This document shows, piece after piece, positions 1 to 11,856 of a DNA stretch of 64,000 bases. Origin of the DNA: Gemmatimonadota bacterium (GTDB taxonomy: Bacteria > Gemmatimonadota > Gemmatimonadetes > Palauibacterales > Palauibacteraceae). Made by a program: the position numbers and the translations under genes. The DNA lies in assembly GCA_029262175.1 (NCBI GenBank), contig JAJCZV010000072.1:62001-126000 (forward strand). The letters are read 5' to 3'. Each line of letters starts with the position of its first letter. Position 1 is the stretch's first letter. The notes beneath the pieces are model-generated. The model was not told the origin of the DNA. It searched no databases and saw only the letters and a list, made by a program, of their open reading frames with translations.

Positions 1-1442
1 CGACCCGCGCGAGCGAAGATGGCGACGAGCGTATCGCCGCGGACCCAATTCGTGGATCCGTCGACCGACAAGGGCGGACCACGGAAACCCGGGTCCGACC
101 CGTCGTCCGAACCCGCCACCTCGACGGAATCCGCTCCGGACATCAGGCCTATACGGGCGCGCAGGGAATCCGGCACTTCAACCGAACTCAACAGTCCCTC
201 GATCAGTTCGACCCGCTCCTCCACGGGGGGAGGCTCGAGCCCCGCCTCTTCGACGGGAGGAGGTTCCGCCGTCGGAGGCTCCACGGCGGCTGAATCTATG
301 CGCGCCGGGACTGAATCTTGGGCGGGCGGATCGTCCGACGCGGCCCCGATCGAATCCAGTCTCGCCGGACCGGGACCGGGACCGGCCGTAGGCAGGTCGT
401 CGACGGGCGTGACGCCCTTCAACCCTTCGGATGCCGCAGTGCTGTCACCCTGGATTCCCACGGCGCTTCCAACCGCAAAAATCGTATCGATCTTGCTTGC
501 GAACATAGCGAATCGAAGCGAGTCGCCAAACAGGAGATGGTCGCCGGACAAGGCCTCGCTAACGCCTTCTCCATGCGACCACACCTTCTCGATCTCCTCG
601 TTGGCCAACTCGATGTCGATCAATTCTGACCGTACTTGAAACTGTGCGCCCAGCGCGAACCCGTTTCCCTCGGCGTGCACTTCCTTGAGTTCTTCGTCCT
701 CGGACCTGAAGCGAATGGTGTCGCCCTCCAGCCGAACTTCCTCGGCTTCGAACCAGGGCGACCCCCACATGAGACCCACCCCATCGTCGCGAGTCAGATA
801 CGCGCTGTCAGCGGCCGCGTTGACGTCGCTTCGCTTTAGCTCGACGTCTCCGTGGAAGCGCGCTTCATCTTCTCCGGCGAATTGCGCCCGATCCGCATCG
901 ATCTCAAATGGCTCCTGAGGCTCTTGAGGATCGTCGGATTCCGGGTAGAACGTCATGTGCGGCCGACCTGTGGCCGTGGTCAGTTCGTCCACGCCCGACA
1001 CCGCCCGGAGGAACTCGACGTGCGGACCCGTCAAACGCGATTGATCGACCAGCCGGACCAATTCGACCTCTTCGTCGGCGACCACCAGATCTTCGATCTC
1101 GAAATAGGTCAAGTACCTGGACTGCAACGTTCGAATCGAATCTTGGTAGACCACGTCACCGAACAAATCGACCTTTCGCAGACGGTCGTACTTGACGGCA
1201 CTGTCGGCTTCCATCGTTGCGTTCCCGCACGTCCATATCATGCGACCACTGACATAGGTGGTGTGGACTTGCGGCCCGTCTCGCACCGCGGTGCCAAACG
1301 TCTCCGGGGACAATGATTCCCACAGGAGCGTGCAGTTTCCCGGCCTCTCAGGATCCGGGATCGAGTCTGGCTCCTGGGCGCCTGCGCCCCCAGAGATGGC
1401 GGCAAGCGCGCCGGTCGCGATGAGCACCGTGCGCAAGCTCAC
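1..1442 (-). CDS. OstA/LptA-like periplasmic LPS-transport protein (partial, runs off window start)
   Basis: Manual minus-strand translation from GTG at 1442 (VSLRTVLIATGALAAISGGAGAQEPDSIPDPERPGNCTLLWES...) is open to the window edge; signal peptide-like N-terminus; GTGA overlap with the lptC stop; absent from the ORF track because it is truncated. Confidence 0.75.
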   Translation of the reverse strand, partial: MSLRTVLIATGALAAISGGAGAQEPDSIPDPERPGNCTLLWESLSPETFGTAVRDGPQVHTTYVSGRMIWTCGNATMEADSAVKYDRLRKVDLFGDVVYQDSIRTLQSRYLTYFEIEDLVVADEEVELVRLVDQSRLTGPHVEFLRAVSGVDELTTATGRPHMTFYPESDDPQEPQEPFEIDADRAQFAGEDEARFHGDVELKRSDVNAAADSAYLTRDDGVGLMWGSPWFEAEEVRLEGDTIRFRSEDEELKEVHAEGNGFALGAQFQVRSELIDIELANEEIEKVWSHGEGVSEALSGDHLLFGDSLRFAMFASKIDTIFAVGSAVGIQGDSTAASEGLKGVTPVDDLPTAGPGPGPARLDSIGAASDDPPAQDSVPARIDSAAVEPPTAEPPPVEEAGLEPPPVEERVELIEGLLSSVEVPDSLRARIGLMSGADSVEVAGSDDGSDPGFRGPPLSVDGSTNWVRGDTLVAIFARAG

Positions 1443-2185
1443 GGTTTGTATGCACGCCCCCGCGGGCGTCTGGCTGGTTCGGCGTTGGAGGTATCGGGCG
1501 GCGGCGGCTCCGGTCGAGAAATCGCCGTGCTGTCGGCCGGCTCAGCAGCCCCCGTCGAAGAGTCCGGGAGGCTGGAAGGCGAATCGGGCGCGGCGGCAGG
1601 CGGCCTGGAGGGCGCCTGCGCCCCAAGCGGCTGCGCGGTCTGTCCCGACGGCGACATGACGCGGACAGAATCCAGACCGGGATCCGATTCGAAGGAGGCG
1701 CCCCGCATGACCGTCGCGCCTCCATCGCTGTACATCGTGAAGGCCGTCTCGCTGTATAGCCGGTCTTCAGCGCTCACGTAGCGGAGGCGTTCGGTCTCCA
1801 GGCGTTGGTCATCCACACGATCCAGAGCCACGACGGCTCCTTGCGCATCCATGTCCTCGGTCAACTCGTAATAGATTCCGAAATTCGCCGTGACTCGCGT
1901 GGTCTCACGTCCATCCCCGTCGAAAAACGTCATGGTGACCGGACGAAGATGGATTTCGGTCTCTCCCACAAACTCCGCCGTGTCGGCCTCGATCCGAGCC
2001 CGCCGAATCCCCTCGCGAGTCACGAAGGTTCGCATCTGATACATCACCATGTCCACACCCTCGCGCAGTGACTCGCCAGCCGTCGGCGGAGTGTCTTCGG
2101 GTCGGCAGCCGGCCGAAGAAAACGCGACGATCGAGAGAAGGAGCGCGCACTCCTTCCCGCGCCGCGCTGGCCTCACCGGTGTCAT
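1439..2185 (-). CDS. lptC: LPS export ABC transporter periplasmic protein LptC-like, lipoprotein-like N-terminus, Pro/Ser-rich C-terminal tail
   Basis: Internal start MTPVRPARRGKECALLLSIVAFSSAGCRP within the 422 aa ORF; LptC/OstA beta-strand pattern; location between kdsD and ostA-like gene. Confidence 0.75.
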   Translation of the reverse strand: MTPVRPARRGKECALLLSIVAFSSAGCRPEDTPPTAGESLREGVDMVMYQMRTFVTREGIRRARIEADTAEFVGETEIHLRPVTMTFFDGDGRETTRVTANFGIYYELTEDMDAQGAVVALDRVDDQRLETERLRYVSAEDRLYSETAFTMYSDGGATVMRGASFESDPGLDSVRVMSPSGQTAQPLGAQAPSRPPAAAPDSPSSLPDSSTGAAEPADSTAISRPEPPPPDTSNAEPARRPRGRAYKP

Positions 2186-3156
2186 GCTTCGACCCCGGCG
2201 CGAAGGATGTCGTGCAAGTGGAGCATGCCGACGAGCAGGTCTCCCTCCACCACGGGCAGCGCCATGATTCCGTGTTCCTCCATCCTTCTGCGAGCCGCCA
2301 ACGCACGCTCGTCCGGGCCAGCGACCCGTGGCGAGGACGTCATGGCCTCCGACACAGGTCGCGACAGGAAGTCGGAATGGGTCGACGCAAATCGAGTCAG
2401 GTCTCCTGCGGTCAGGACTCCGATGAACGCGTCGGAGTCCACCACCGCGATGGTGCCGCGCTTGTGCGCAATCGCCGACATAGCAGACGCGAGCAGATCG
2501 CTCGGGGCCGCCCTCGGGACCTCGTCGCCCGTGACCATAACGTCCCGAACCGTCCAAAGCAGACGACGACCGAGCGCTCCGCCGGGGTGTAAGCGACCGA
2601 AATCGTCCGAGTCGAGGCCGCGGGCCCGCATCAGGGACAGGGCGAGCGCATCGCCCAGGGCGACGGCGACCGCGCTGCTCGCGGTCGGCGCCACATCGTA
2701 GGGGCACGCCTCTTTCGCGACCGATGCGTCGAGCACGATGTCCGCGGAGGCCGCGAGGGCGGAGGTCGGCGATCCGGTCAGGGCAATCACGACCGCGCCC
2801 ACGTTTCGCACCGCAGGAAGAAGCGTCGCGAGCTCGGCCGTCGCCCCGCTCTTGGAGACCACGAGTAGCACGTCCCCCGGGACCAACACACCCACATCGC
2901 CGTGCGCGGCATCAGTCGGGTGTAGGAAGAGCGCTGGTGTCCCGGTACTGGCGAGCGTCGAGGCGATTTTGCGGGCCACCAGACCCGACTTCCCGACGCC
3001 GCTGACGACCACCCGCCCGCGCGCCTCGAGAATGCGATCGACCGCCGCTAAGAAGGTGTCATCGAGACGGGCGCTCAGGGCGTGCAACCCCTCCGCTTCG
3101 ATCTCGATCGCGCGGCGAGCGCCAGAGAGCAATTCGTCAGGCCCGGGGCCCGTCAC
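2182..3156 (-). CDS. kdsD: Arabinose-5-phosphate isomerase (KpsF/GutQ family, SIS + CBS domains)
   Basis: GRVVVSGVGKSGLVARKIASTLASTGTPALFLHPTDAAHGDVG SIS motif; C-terminal CBS pair; GTG start overlapping kdsC stop. Confidence 0.93.
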   Translation of the reverse strand: MTGPGPDELLSGARRAIEIEAEGLHALSARLDDTFLAAVDRILEARGRVVVSGVGKSGLVARKIASTLASTGTPALFLHPTDAAHGDVGVLVPGDVLLVVSKSGATAELATLLPAVRNVGAVVIALTGSPTSALAASADIVLDASVAKEACPYDVAPTASSAVAVALGDALALSLMRARGLDSDDFGRLHPGGALGRRLLWTVRDVMVTGDEVPRAAPSDLLASAMSAIAHKRGTIAVVDSDAFIGVLTAGDLTRFASTHSDFLSRPVSEAMTSSPRVAGPDERALAARRRMEEHGIMALPVVEGDLLVGMLHLHDILRAGVEA

Positions 3157-3724
3157 GATTCGCTGGTCCCCGCAAACCGACCACCCTCCTGGAACCCTCT
3201 CACCAAGTCGTCCCATTCCCCCCTCGCGCGCAGAAGCGCTTCAGCGAACTCTCGAACGGCGCCGTTGCCCCCGCCGACCAACCCGACCCACGCAGCGACT
3301 CGTTGGATTTCGGGGACCGCGTTCGCCACGGCAGCCGGCAGCGCCACTCGTCCCATGACCGCGAGATCCGCCAAATCATCGCCGAGATGAGCCGCCTCGC
3401 CCCAGCTGACTCCGTGTTCGCCGAGGATACCCCCCAGAGCCTGGACCTTTCCCGTCGGATCCCCCAAGGACACGTAGTCGATGTCCAACTCGGCCGCGCG
3501 GGCCGCCACGGCTTGCGAAGCTTTTCCGCTCACGAGGGCCACGGCGACCCCCGACTGCTGGAGCAACCGCGTGGCCATACCGTCGAGCGCGTGAAATCGG
3601 CGCGTCTCGGTTTCCACGCCGCCCGGTCCGACGCCCACCCACAAAGAGCCATCCGTTAGGACGCCGTCGACATCGAAGGAAACCAGACGAACCCTCCGGG
3701 CCAGACCAGGATCGATCGAGCGGG

Positions 3725-3728
<4 letters not shown>
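3153..3728 (-). CDS. kdsC: 3-deoxy-D-manno-octulosonate 8-phosphate phosphatase (HAD)
   Basis: RLVSFDVDGVLTDGSLWVG HAD motif; position between kdsA and kdsD; GTG start. Confidence 0.9.
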
Positions 3729-6276
<2,548 letters not shown>

Positions 6277-7065
6277 CTAACCACCCGTGGACAATAACGC
6301 TTCTGCCCGCTCGATGTCGGCCGGCAGGTCGATTCCTGGTTCGGTCCAAGACCCTACCTCAACGTGGATTCGCATCCCGGCTTCGAGGGCTCGAAGCTGC
6401 TCCAGTTTTTCGATGCGCTCCAGCTCGGACTCCGGTAATTCAGCCCATCTCCTCAGCGCGGAACGACGGCACGCATAGATCCCGATATGACGAAGAAACG
6501 GCGACGGCGCGACGATCTCGAACGTGGGCTGTTCGTCTCGAACGTACGGGATGGCGCTCCGGCTAAAGTAAAGCGCATCTCCATTGCTCGCGCGAACGAC
6601 TTTCACGACGGCGGAGGAATGCCACTCCTCCGCACTTTCGATCGGCGCGGCGAGCGTCGAGATCTCCGTCTCGGATCCGCGCGACCCTTCCGCTGCTGCG
6701 TTCGCTTCCGTGAGGACATTCACGGCTCGCTCCACTGCCGCCGCATCGACGAACGGCTCATCTGCCTGAAAATTGACGACCACATCCCCGTCGCGCGCCC
6801 CGATCTTGATCGCGGCTTCCTCCACCCGATCGGTCCCGGACCGGTGCGCCGGCGAAGTCATCACGACCTCCGCCTCGAACCTCTTCGCTTCGCTCTCGAT
6901 TTCCTCCGAATCCGTGGCCACCAACACGCGGTCGAACGCGGTCACTTGGGAGGCTGCCTGCCAGCACCACTCCAACAGGGAGCGGCCGGCGATCTTCTGG
7001 AGGGGCTTTTTGGAGATACGTGTGCTAGAAAGTCTGGCGGGAAGGACGCAGATCACGTCCATCAA
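6277..7065 (-). CDS. kdsB: 3-deoxy-manno-octulosonate cytidylyltransferase
   Basis: VICVLPARLSSTRISKKPLQKIAGRSLLEW; VVNFQADEPFVD. Confidence 0.93.
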   Translation of the reverse strand: MMDVICVLPARLSSTRISKKPLQKIAGRSLLEWCWQAASQVTAFDRVLVATDSEEIESEAKRFEAEVVMTSPAHRSGTDRVEEAAIKIGARDGDVVVNFQADEPFVDAAAVERAVNVLTEANAAAEGSRGSETEISTLAAPIESAEEWHSSAVVKVVRASNGDALYFSRSAIPYVRDEQPTFEIVAPSPFLRHIGIYACRRSALRRWAELPESELERIEKLEQLRALEAGMRIHVEVGSWTEPGIDLPADIERAEALLSTGG

Positions 7066-7146
7066 CAGCGAGTCCGGCGGTTCGTTTGGAGCGGCATCGA
7101 TAGAAGCTAGACGGGCGCTCAGGCGTTGTCAAAACGGGCCGGCGGT

Positions 7147-8724
7147 TTAGCGGGCGCGCCCGGGCCGAGGCATCTGAGAGGGGCGCGCCGATCGCCGAAC
7201 CCTCACATCGAAGAACGGTACGACGGCCACCGCATCCGGTCCCACATCGGACCCCACGGCGACGCCGAGCTCCAGCTGAAAGTCCCAGAGACGAGCGGCG
7301 AGCCCACCCGTCAGCGCCTCCTCCAGACGGAAGGGCCGACCTTCGTCCCCCGTCCCGCCCGCGCTCACCCGAGCAAACGCGTCCAGACCGCCGAGCGTCG
7401 CCACACCCAGCAGCGGGACGGCATAGGTCGCATCGACGTACAGCAGTCGAGCGCCGCGCAGCCCGCGCAGCGGCATGGTCGGGAGCGTCCCCACCCCCCC
7501 GATCGTGGACAACCGCTGACCCGGGAGCGTCCCGCCGAGATCCGTGCGGCCAATGGCGAACACCTCCCACGCGTGCCCCCAGGCGGTCGGTCTTCGAGCG
7601 GAGACCCGTGCCTCGACCAACGAGAAGTCGAAGTCGCCCCCGTCGATATCGTCGTCGAAGCCCGCTTCGAGACCCAGGCCAAATTCGATTCGACCCTCGC
7701 GCCCCCGCTTTGACCACTCGAATCCCGCCCGAGCGGAATACAGGGCGCCGTCGTCGATCGCGGCGTTGGGATAGGGTGGGACCGGTTCCCCTGCGACAAG
7801 GACGTCCTCACCGAACAAGACCGTGACGTCGCGGGCGGCCAGCGACATCGCGTCTTCCCAGCCCGCGGCGATCGCCAGGCGCCAACTCGGCGCATCCTCC
7901 CAGATCGGCGGTTCTGCAGACACGAGGTCGAACTCGATCCCGATCCGATCCGATCGGTAGTATTCCCGATCGTCATCTCCGGCCACGAAGTGCGCTAGGC
8001 TGTTGTACCAAGTGGGCCGAATCCAGTCATCATTGGAGACGGTCGCTTGCGCTCCGAACAGTGCAGCGCGGACTCGATCGGACAGATACCAGGAGTTCCG
8101 GAGTGCCCCATCGAACTCGGAGGGCCCGGTCTTGTAGCGCACTACCGCCTCGAACTCTGGCCGGCCCGGCAGATCGTTTGCTCGCGCGAGGCCACCGAAC
8201 CCGAATGTGAGCGCGTCGACCCGCTGGTAGGACGGGGTACGAATCCCTCGCGTCCCGTCCCATTCGAGCGCAGCCCGCGGTTCGACCTCGGAGATCACCT
8301 CGAAATCGCCTTGCGTCGGTCGGACCCGCACGCGCTCGTTGGGCAGGTACGTGATGGTCCCCACCACCTCGGCGAGGTCGGAGTCGTAGAACCCTCCGCC
8401 CAACACGACCACGTTCCCACCGATGCTCCCACGAGCCCGTAGGAAGAGATCCCCGTCGACGACGAAGATGTCTCCTTCCACACGACCGGCGATGCGCGCG
8501 GACCCCTCCAGAAGGAGCACCCCCGATCGCACGGTATCCCCGACAGCCAAGACCGTGTCGCGAGTCCACAGGTCGAAACCGCCCTGTGCCAGGAACGTCT
8601 GTAGGGCTCGTTGGCCATCGGTGCGTGGGGGCTCGGCCAACTGGACCGTCTGCGCCCCGCCCGGACTCGCCACGAACACGAGCAGCGCCGCGGCCAGACG
8701 GACGATCCGTCTTGCGCTTGTCAT
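7147..8724 (-). CDS. Exported protein with N-terminal bactofilin-like repeats and predicted C-terminal outer-membrane beta-barrel
   Basis: Signal peptide (MTSARRIVRLAAALLVFVASPGGAQ), SGVLLLEGSARIAGRVEGDIFVVDGDLFLRARGSIGGNVVVLGG, then alternating amphipathic strands to the C-terminus. Confidence 0.6.
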   Translation of the reverse strand: MTSARRIVRLAAALLVFVASPGGAQTVQLAEPPRTDGQRALQTFLAQGGFDLWTRDTVLAVGDTVRSGVLLLEGSARIAGRVEGDIFVVDGDLFLRARGSIGGNVVVLGGGFYDSDLAEVVGTITYLPNERVRVRPTQGDFEVISEVEPRAALEWDGTRGIRTPSYQRVDALTFGFGGLARANDLPGRPEFEAVVRYKTGPSEFDGALRNSWYLSDRVRAALFGAQATVSNDDWIRPTWYNSLAHFVAGDDDREYYRSDRIGIEFDLVSAEPPIWEDAPSWRLAIAAGWEDAMSLAARDVTVLFGEDVLVAGEPVPPYPNAAIDDGALYSARAGFEWSKRGREGRIEFGLGLEAGFDDDIDGGDFDFSLVEARVSARRPTAWGHAWEVFAIGRTDLGGTLPGQRLSTIGGVGTLPTMPLRGLRGARLLYVDATYAVPLLGVATLGGLDAFARVSAGGTGDEGRPFRLEEALTGGLAARLWDFQLELGVAVGSDVGPDAVAVVPFFDVRVRRSARPSQMPRPGRAR

Positions 8725-9269
8725 GACAGGCGGCTCCTGGCGTCGTCGGACCTCCACCGATCCCAGGCAATGACGTCGGCCCGCGGCCGCCGTTCGGGCA
8801 AGTCCGACAAACCAGCTTGGTGTCCCAGGCAAAAAAGCGCCACCACCGGTACATCGTCCGGTATTCCAACGACCGATCGAATCACGGATTCTCGAAATCC
8901 GTAGATCCAGCTCGAATGGATGCCCAGATCCGCAGCGGCAATCACCATGGTTTGCGTGGCCGCCGCGAGATCCATGGGGAAGCTCGGTCGACCGCTACCG
9001 CTGACATGCGAGTGGATTCTCGCGCAGCACACCACGACGACCGGCGCGGTCTTTACGAGTGGATGATTGAAGGCACCCGTCGCAATCTGATGTCGGGCCA
9101 GCGCCTCTTGCACGACGACAAATCGCCACGGCTGGGCCTCGCGCGCTGATGGCGCATAGCGGGCCGCCTCGAGGACGGCCTCAACCACGTCGGCCGCCAC
9201 CATGCGATCATCGAATTTCTGCACCATTCGGCGATTCCGCACCAGGTGCAGGAGTCGAGTTACGCGCAC
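8721..9269 (-). CDS. Nitroreductase family protein
   Basis: RNRRMVQKFDDRMV...AARYAPSAREAQPWRFVVVQ; AAATQTMVIAAADLGIHSSWIYGF. Confidence 0.85.
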   Translation of the reverse strand: MRVTRLLHLVRNRRMVQKFDDRMVAADVVEAVLEAARYAPSAREAQPWRFVVVQEALARHQIATGAFNHPLVKTAPVVVVCCARIHSHVSGSGRPSFPMDLAAATQTMVIAAADLGIHSSWIYGFRESVIRSVVGIPDDVPVVALFCLGHQAGLSDLPERRPRADVIAWDRWRSDDARSRLS

Positions 9270-9317
9270 CCTGAGTCTCCCGCGTGGAACACCGGCCCAT
9301 CGGCGATGCGGGGCACT

Positions 9318-10229
9318 TCAGCCCCGCGGATGGTGCGATCGGTGGACCTGTCGCAGGTGCGAGCGGTCCACGTGGGTGTAGATCTCGGTCGTCGAGATAT
9401 CCGCATGTCCCAACATCTCCTGAACCGAAGCGAGATCAGCCCCCCCCTCGAGGAGATGTGTCGCGAAACTGTGGCGAAGCGTGTGCGGCGTCACGTGCTT
9501 CTCGATTCCGGCCCGCTCGACGTACTTGCGGAGGATCTTCCAAACGCCCATTCGACTTAGCGGTCGGCCTCGGCGGTTGAGAAACACCCGACCCTCCGAG
9601 CGCCCGCGATCCAGGCTAGGCCTGAGTTCCCGAAGGTATCGGCGGACCCCCGAACGCGCATCCGCGCCCAACGGGACCAGCCGCTCCTTGCCACCCTTGC
9701 CGTGCACCCGGACGAGACATTCCTCCAAGTCGATGTCGCGAGTCTTGAGCATGCACAGTTCCGAGACCCGCAGACCGCATCCGTACAACACCTCCAGAAT
9801 CGCCCGATCTCGAAAAGCCGCGACATCGTCGGTCGACACCGCATCCAGCACCGATTCGACTTCGGTGACCGACAAGACATTGGGAAGTGGCCGTCCCGCC
9901 TTCGGGGCCTCGAGGAGGTCGGTCGGATCGACTTCGATCACATCCTCTTCGAGTAAGAAACGAAAGTACCCGCGGAGGGAGGAGATCGAGCGTGCCACGG
10001 TCGAAGACGCGCGACCTTCGTCGGACATATGCGCGACGTAGGCTCGCAACAGATCGTAGTCGACGTCGCGCGGACTCGGAGCGTCGTTCACGAGTGAGAA
10101 GTCGACAAAACGCCGGACGTCCCTCGAGTACGCATCAAGGGTGCGCGGAGAGAGTCCACGCTCAAAACTGAGATGATCTCGGAACGGGTCGAGATGGAAC
10201 GTCCGCTCATGAGCGTCGTTGTCGGTCAC
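9318..10229 (-). CDS. xerD: Tyrosine recombinase XerC/XerD
   Basis: R-HxxR-H-Y catalytic residues: YGCGLRVSELCML, HTLRHSFATHLLEGGADLASVQEMLGHADISTTEIYTHV. Confidence 0.9.
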   Translation of the reverse strand: MTDNDAHERTFHLDPFRDHLSFERGLSPRTLDAYSRDVRRFVDFSLVNDAPSPRDVDYDLLRAYVAHMSDEGRASSTVARSISSLRGYFRFLLEEDVIEVDPTDLLEAPKAGRPLPNVLSVTEVESVLDAVSTDDVAAFRDRAILEVLYGCGLRVSELCMLKTRDIDLEECLVRVHGKGGKERLVPLGADARSGVRRYLRELRPSLDRGRSEGRVFLNRRGRPLSRMGVWKILRKYVERAGIEKHVTPHTLRHSFATHLLEGGADLASVQEMLGHADISTTEIYTHVDRSHLRQVHRSHHPRG

Positions 10230-10936
10230 TCGCTTGGCCCCTGGCCATCGGTTGGCGCCTCCTCGAATGGCGTCTCGCCACGATCCCCGATCGACGCTTG
10301 GCCGCCTTCCTCTGCATGCTCGTCTCGCCGGCTACGGATCCACCAATAGATGATGCCCCCAAACGCCAGGCCGGCCGCAGTCAGGAGCCACGCGTTGGCT
10401 TGTCCGAGAAGATCGAGCAGTCGGCCGACGTTGCGGGAGGCGAAGATGCCCGCGGCGAGCATGGCGAGATTGGACAGCAATGAAGCGGTAGCCACCGGAA
10501 TCAGGGTTCGGACGAAACCCAAGTGCGTAAAACCCGCAAAGGTCGGGATCACGACGCGAAGCACCGGCAGGAACCGCGAAAAGAAGATCGCCCACAACCC
10601 GTGCCTATCGTAGAAGTGCGAGACCCGCTCAAACTGGTGCGGCCGAAGCAGACGATGACCCCAACCGCTTTGGAAGAACGCGGGTCCGCGACGTTCCGCG
10701 ATCCGAAACACGATCATGGCGCCGGTCACGTTGGCGATCCACGCGGAGAGCAGGACGCCTGCCGGCTGAAGCGTGCCTCGATCCGACAACAACGCCCCCA
10801 ACACGACGAACGTATCGGACGGAACCGGCGGAAAGATGTTCTCGAGCGCGGACCCGCCCGCGATCAGCCCATAGGCCACGAGCGGCGGCAGCCCATAGAA
10901 GAAATCGACGAGACCCTGAACGTCTTGAAGCTCCAA
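10226..10936 (-). CDS. DedA family membrane protein
   Basis: GGSALENIFPPVPSDTFVVLGALLSDRG; FSRFLPVLRVVIPTFAGF. Confidence 0.9.
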   Translation of the reverse strand: MELQDVQGLVDFFYGLPPLVAYGLIAGGSALENIFPPVPSDTFVVLGALLSDRGTLQPAGVLLSAWIANVTGAMIVFRIAERRGPAFFQSGWGHRLLRPHQFERVSHFYDRHGLWAIFFSRFLPVLRVVIPTFAGFTHLGFVRTLIPVATASLLSNLAMLAAGIFASRNVGRLLDLLGQANAWLLTAAGLAFGGIIYWWIRSRRDEHAEEGGQASIGDRGETPFEEAPTDGQGPSE

Positions 10937-10955
10937 GACCGGACCGAGCCGAAGC

Positions 10956-11447
10956 TCAGGAACCTCGAGGGTCGGCGCTAAGGTCGACGCAGGCGACGGC
11001 GATCACGGCGAGCCCCTCGCCCCGCCCGATCCAACCCATGCCTTCGTTCGATTTCCCCTTGATCGAAACGGACGCCGTCGTCGTTCTCAGGGCTTGCGCC
11101 AATCGGGCTCGAATGGCCTCTGAATGCGGACCCACGCGCGGGTGCTCGGCGATGACCGTGATGTCGGCGTTTACGACCGTGAAACCCAGTGCGTCTATCC
11201 GTTGGACCGCCGCCGCGAGCATCTCGATCGAGTCGCGCCCCGCGTTCTCGGGATCGGTGTCGGGAAACATCTCCCCAATATCGCCCACCGCCGCAGCCCC
11301 CAACACCGCGTCGGTCAGCGCGTGAGCGACCGCGTCGGCGTCCGAGTGTCCACGAAGTCCCGGAGAATCCGGGATCGTCACGCCCCCCAACACCAATGGG
11401 CGAGCGTCATCGAATCGGTGCGAGTCATAGCCGACGCCGACGCGCAC
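10956..11447 (-). CDS. ispF: 2-C-methyl-D-erythritol 2,4-cyclodiphosphate synthase
   Basis: MRVGVGYDSHRFDDARPLVLGGV...GHSDADAVAHALTDAVLGAAA. Confidence 0.96.
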   Translation of the reverse strand: MRVGVGYDSHRFDDARPLVLGGVTIPDSPGLRGHSDADAVAHALTDAVLGAAAVGDIGEMFPDTDPENAGRDSIEMLAAAVQRIDALGFTVVNADITVIAEHPRVGPHSEAIRARLAQALRTTTASVSIKGKSNEGMGWIGRGEGLAVIAVACVDLSADPRGS

Positions 11448-11454
11448 TGCGTCG

Positions 11455-11856
11455 CTACAGGTCGAGGATGCGAAGCGCGAGGTGGGCCGCGTTCTTCGCG
11501 TTATCGATTCCCACGGCCGCGACCGGGACGCCTGGCGGCATCTGCGCGCAGGACAGGAGCGCGTCCAGCCCTCCCAACGTACCCGCCGAGATCGGCACGC
11601 CGATCACCGGCAGAGAGGTGTGCGCGGCCACGACCCCTGGCAGCGCCGCCGAAAGACCGGCGCCGCAGATGACGACCGAGAAGCCGGCATCCTTTGCACC
11701 TCGCGCAAGCTCCGCCGTCCGATCCGGCTGTCGGTGGGCCGAGCTCACCTCGACTTGGACCTCGACGTCGTGGGCGCGAAGAACATCCGCCCCCTTCTCC
11801 ATCTTCTCACGGTCCGATTCCGATCCCATCATCATCAATACTCGACGCGCGGTCAT
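11455..11856 (-). CDS. purE: 5-(carboxyamino)imidazole ribonucleotide mutase
   Basis: LMMMGSESDREKMEKGADVL, VEVSSAHRQPDRT, VVICGAGLSAALPGVVAAHTSLPVIGVP. Confidence 0.93.
   Translation of the reverse strand: MTARRVLMMMGSESDREKMEKGADVLRAHDVEVQVEVSSAHRQPDRTAELARGAKDAGFSVVICGAGLSAALPGVVAAHTSLPVIGVPISAGTLGGLDALLSCAQMPPGVPVAAVGIDNAKNAAHLALRILDL

Noticed and set aside
9318-10229. XerD-like recombinase as a mobile-element integrase
   Set aside because: Full-length housekeeping XerC/D pattern, embedded in an operon with dedA; no att repeats, tRNA or phage genes nearby.
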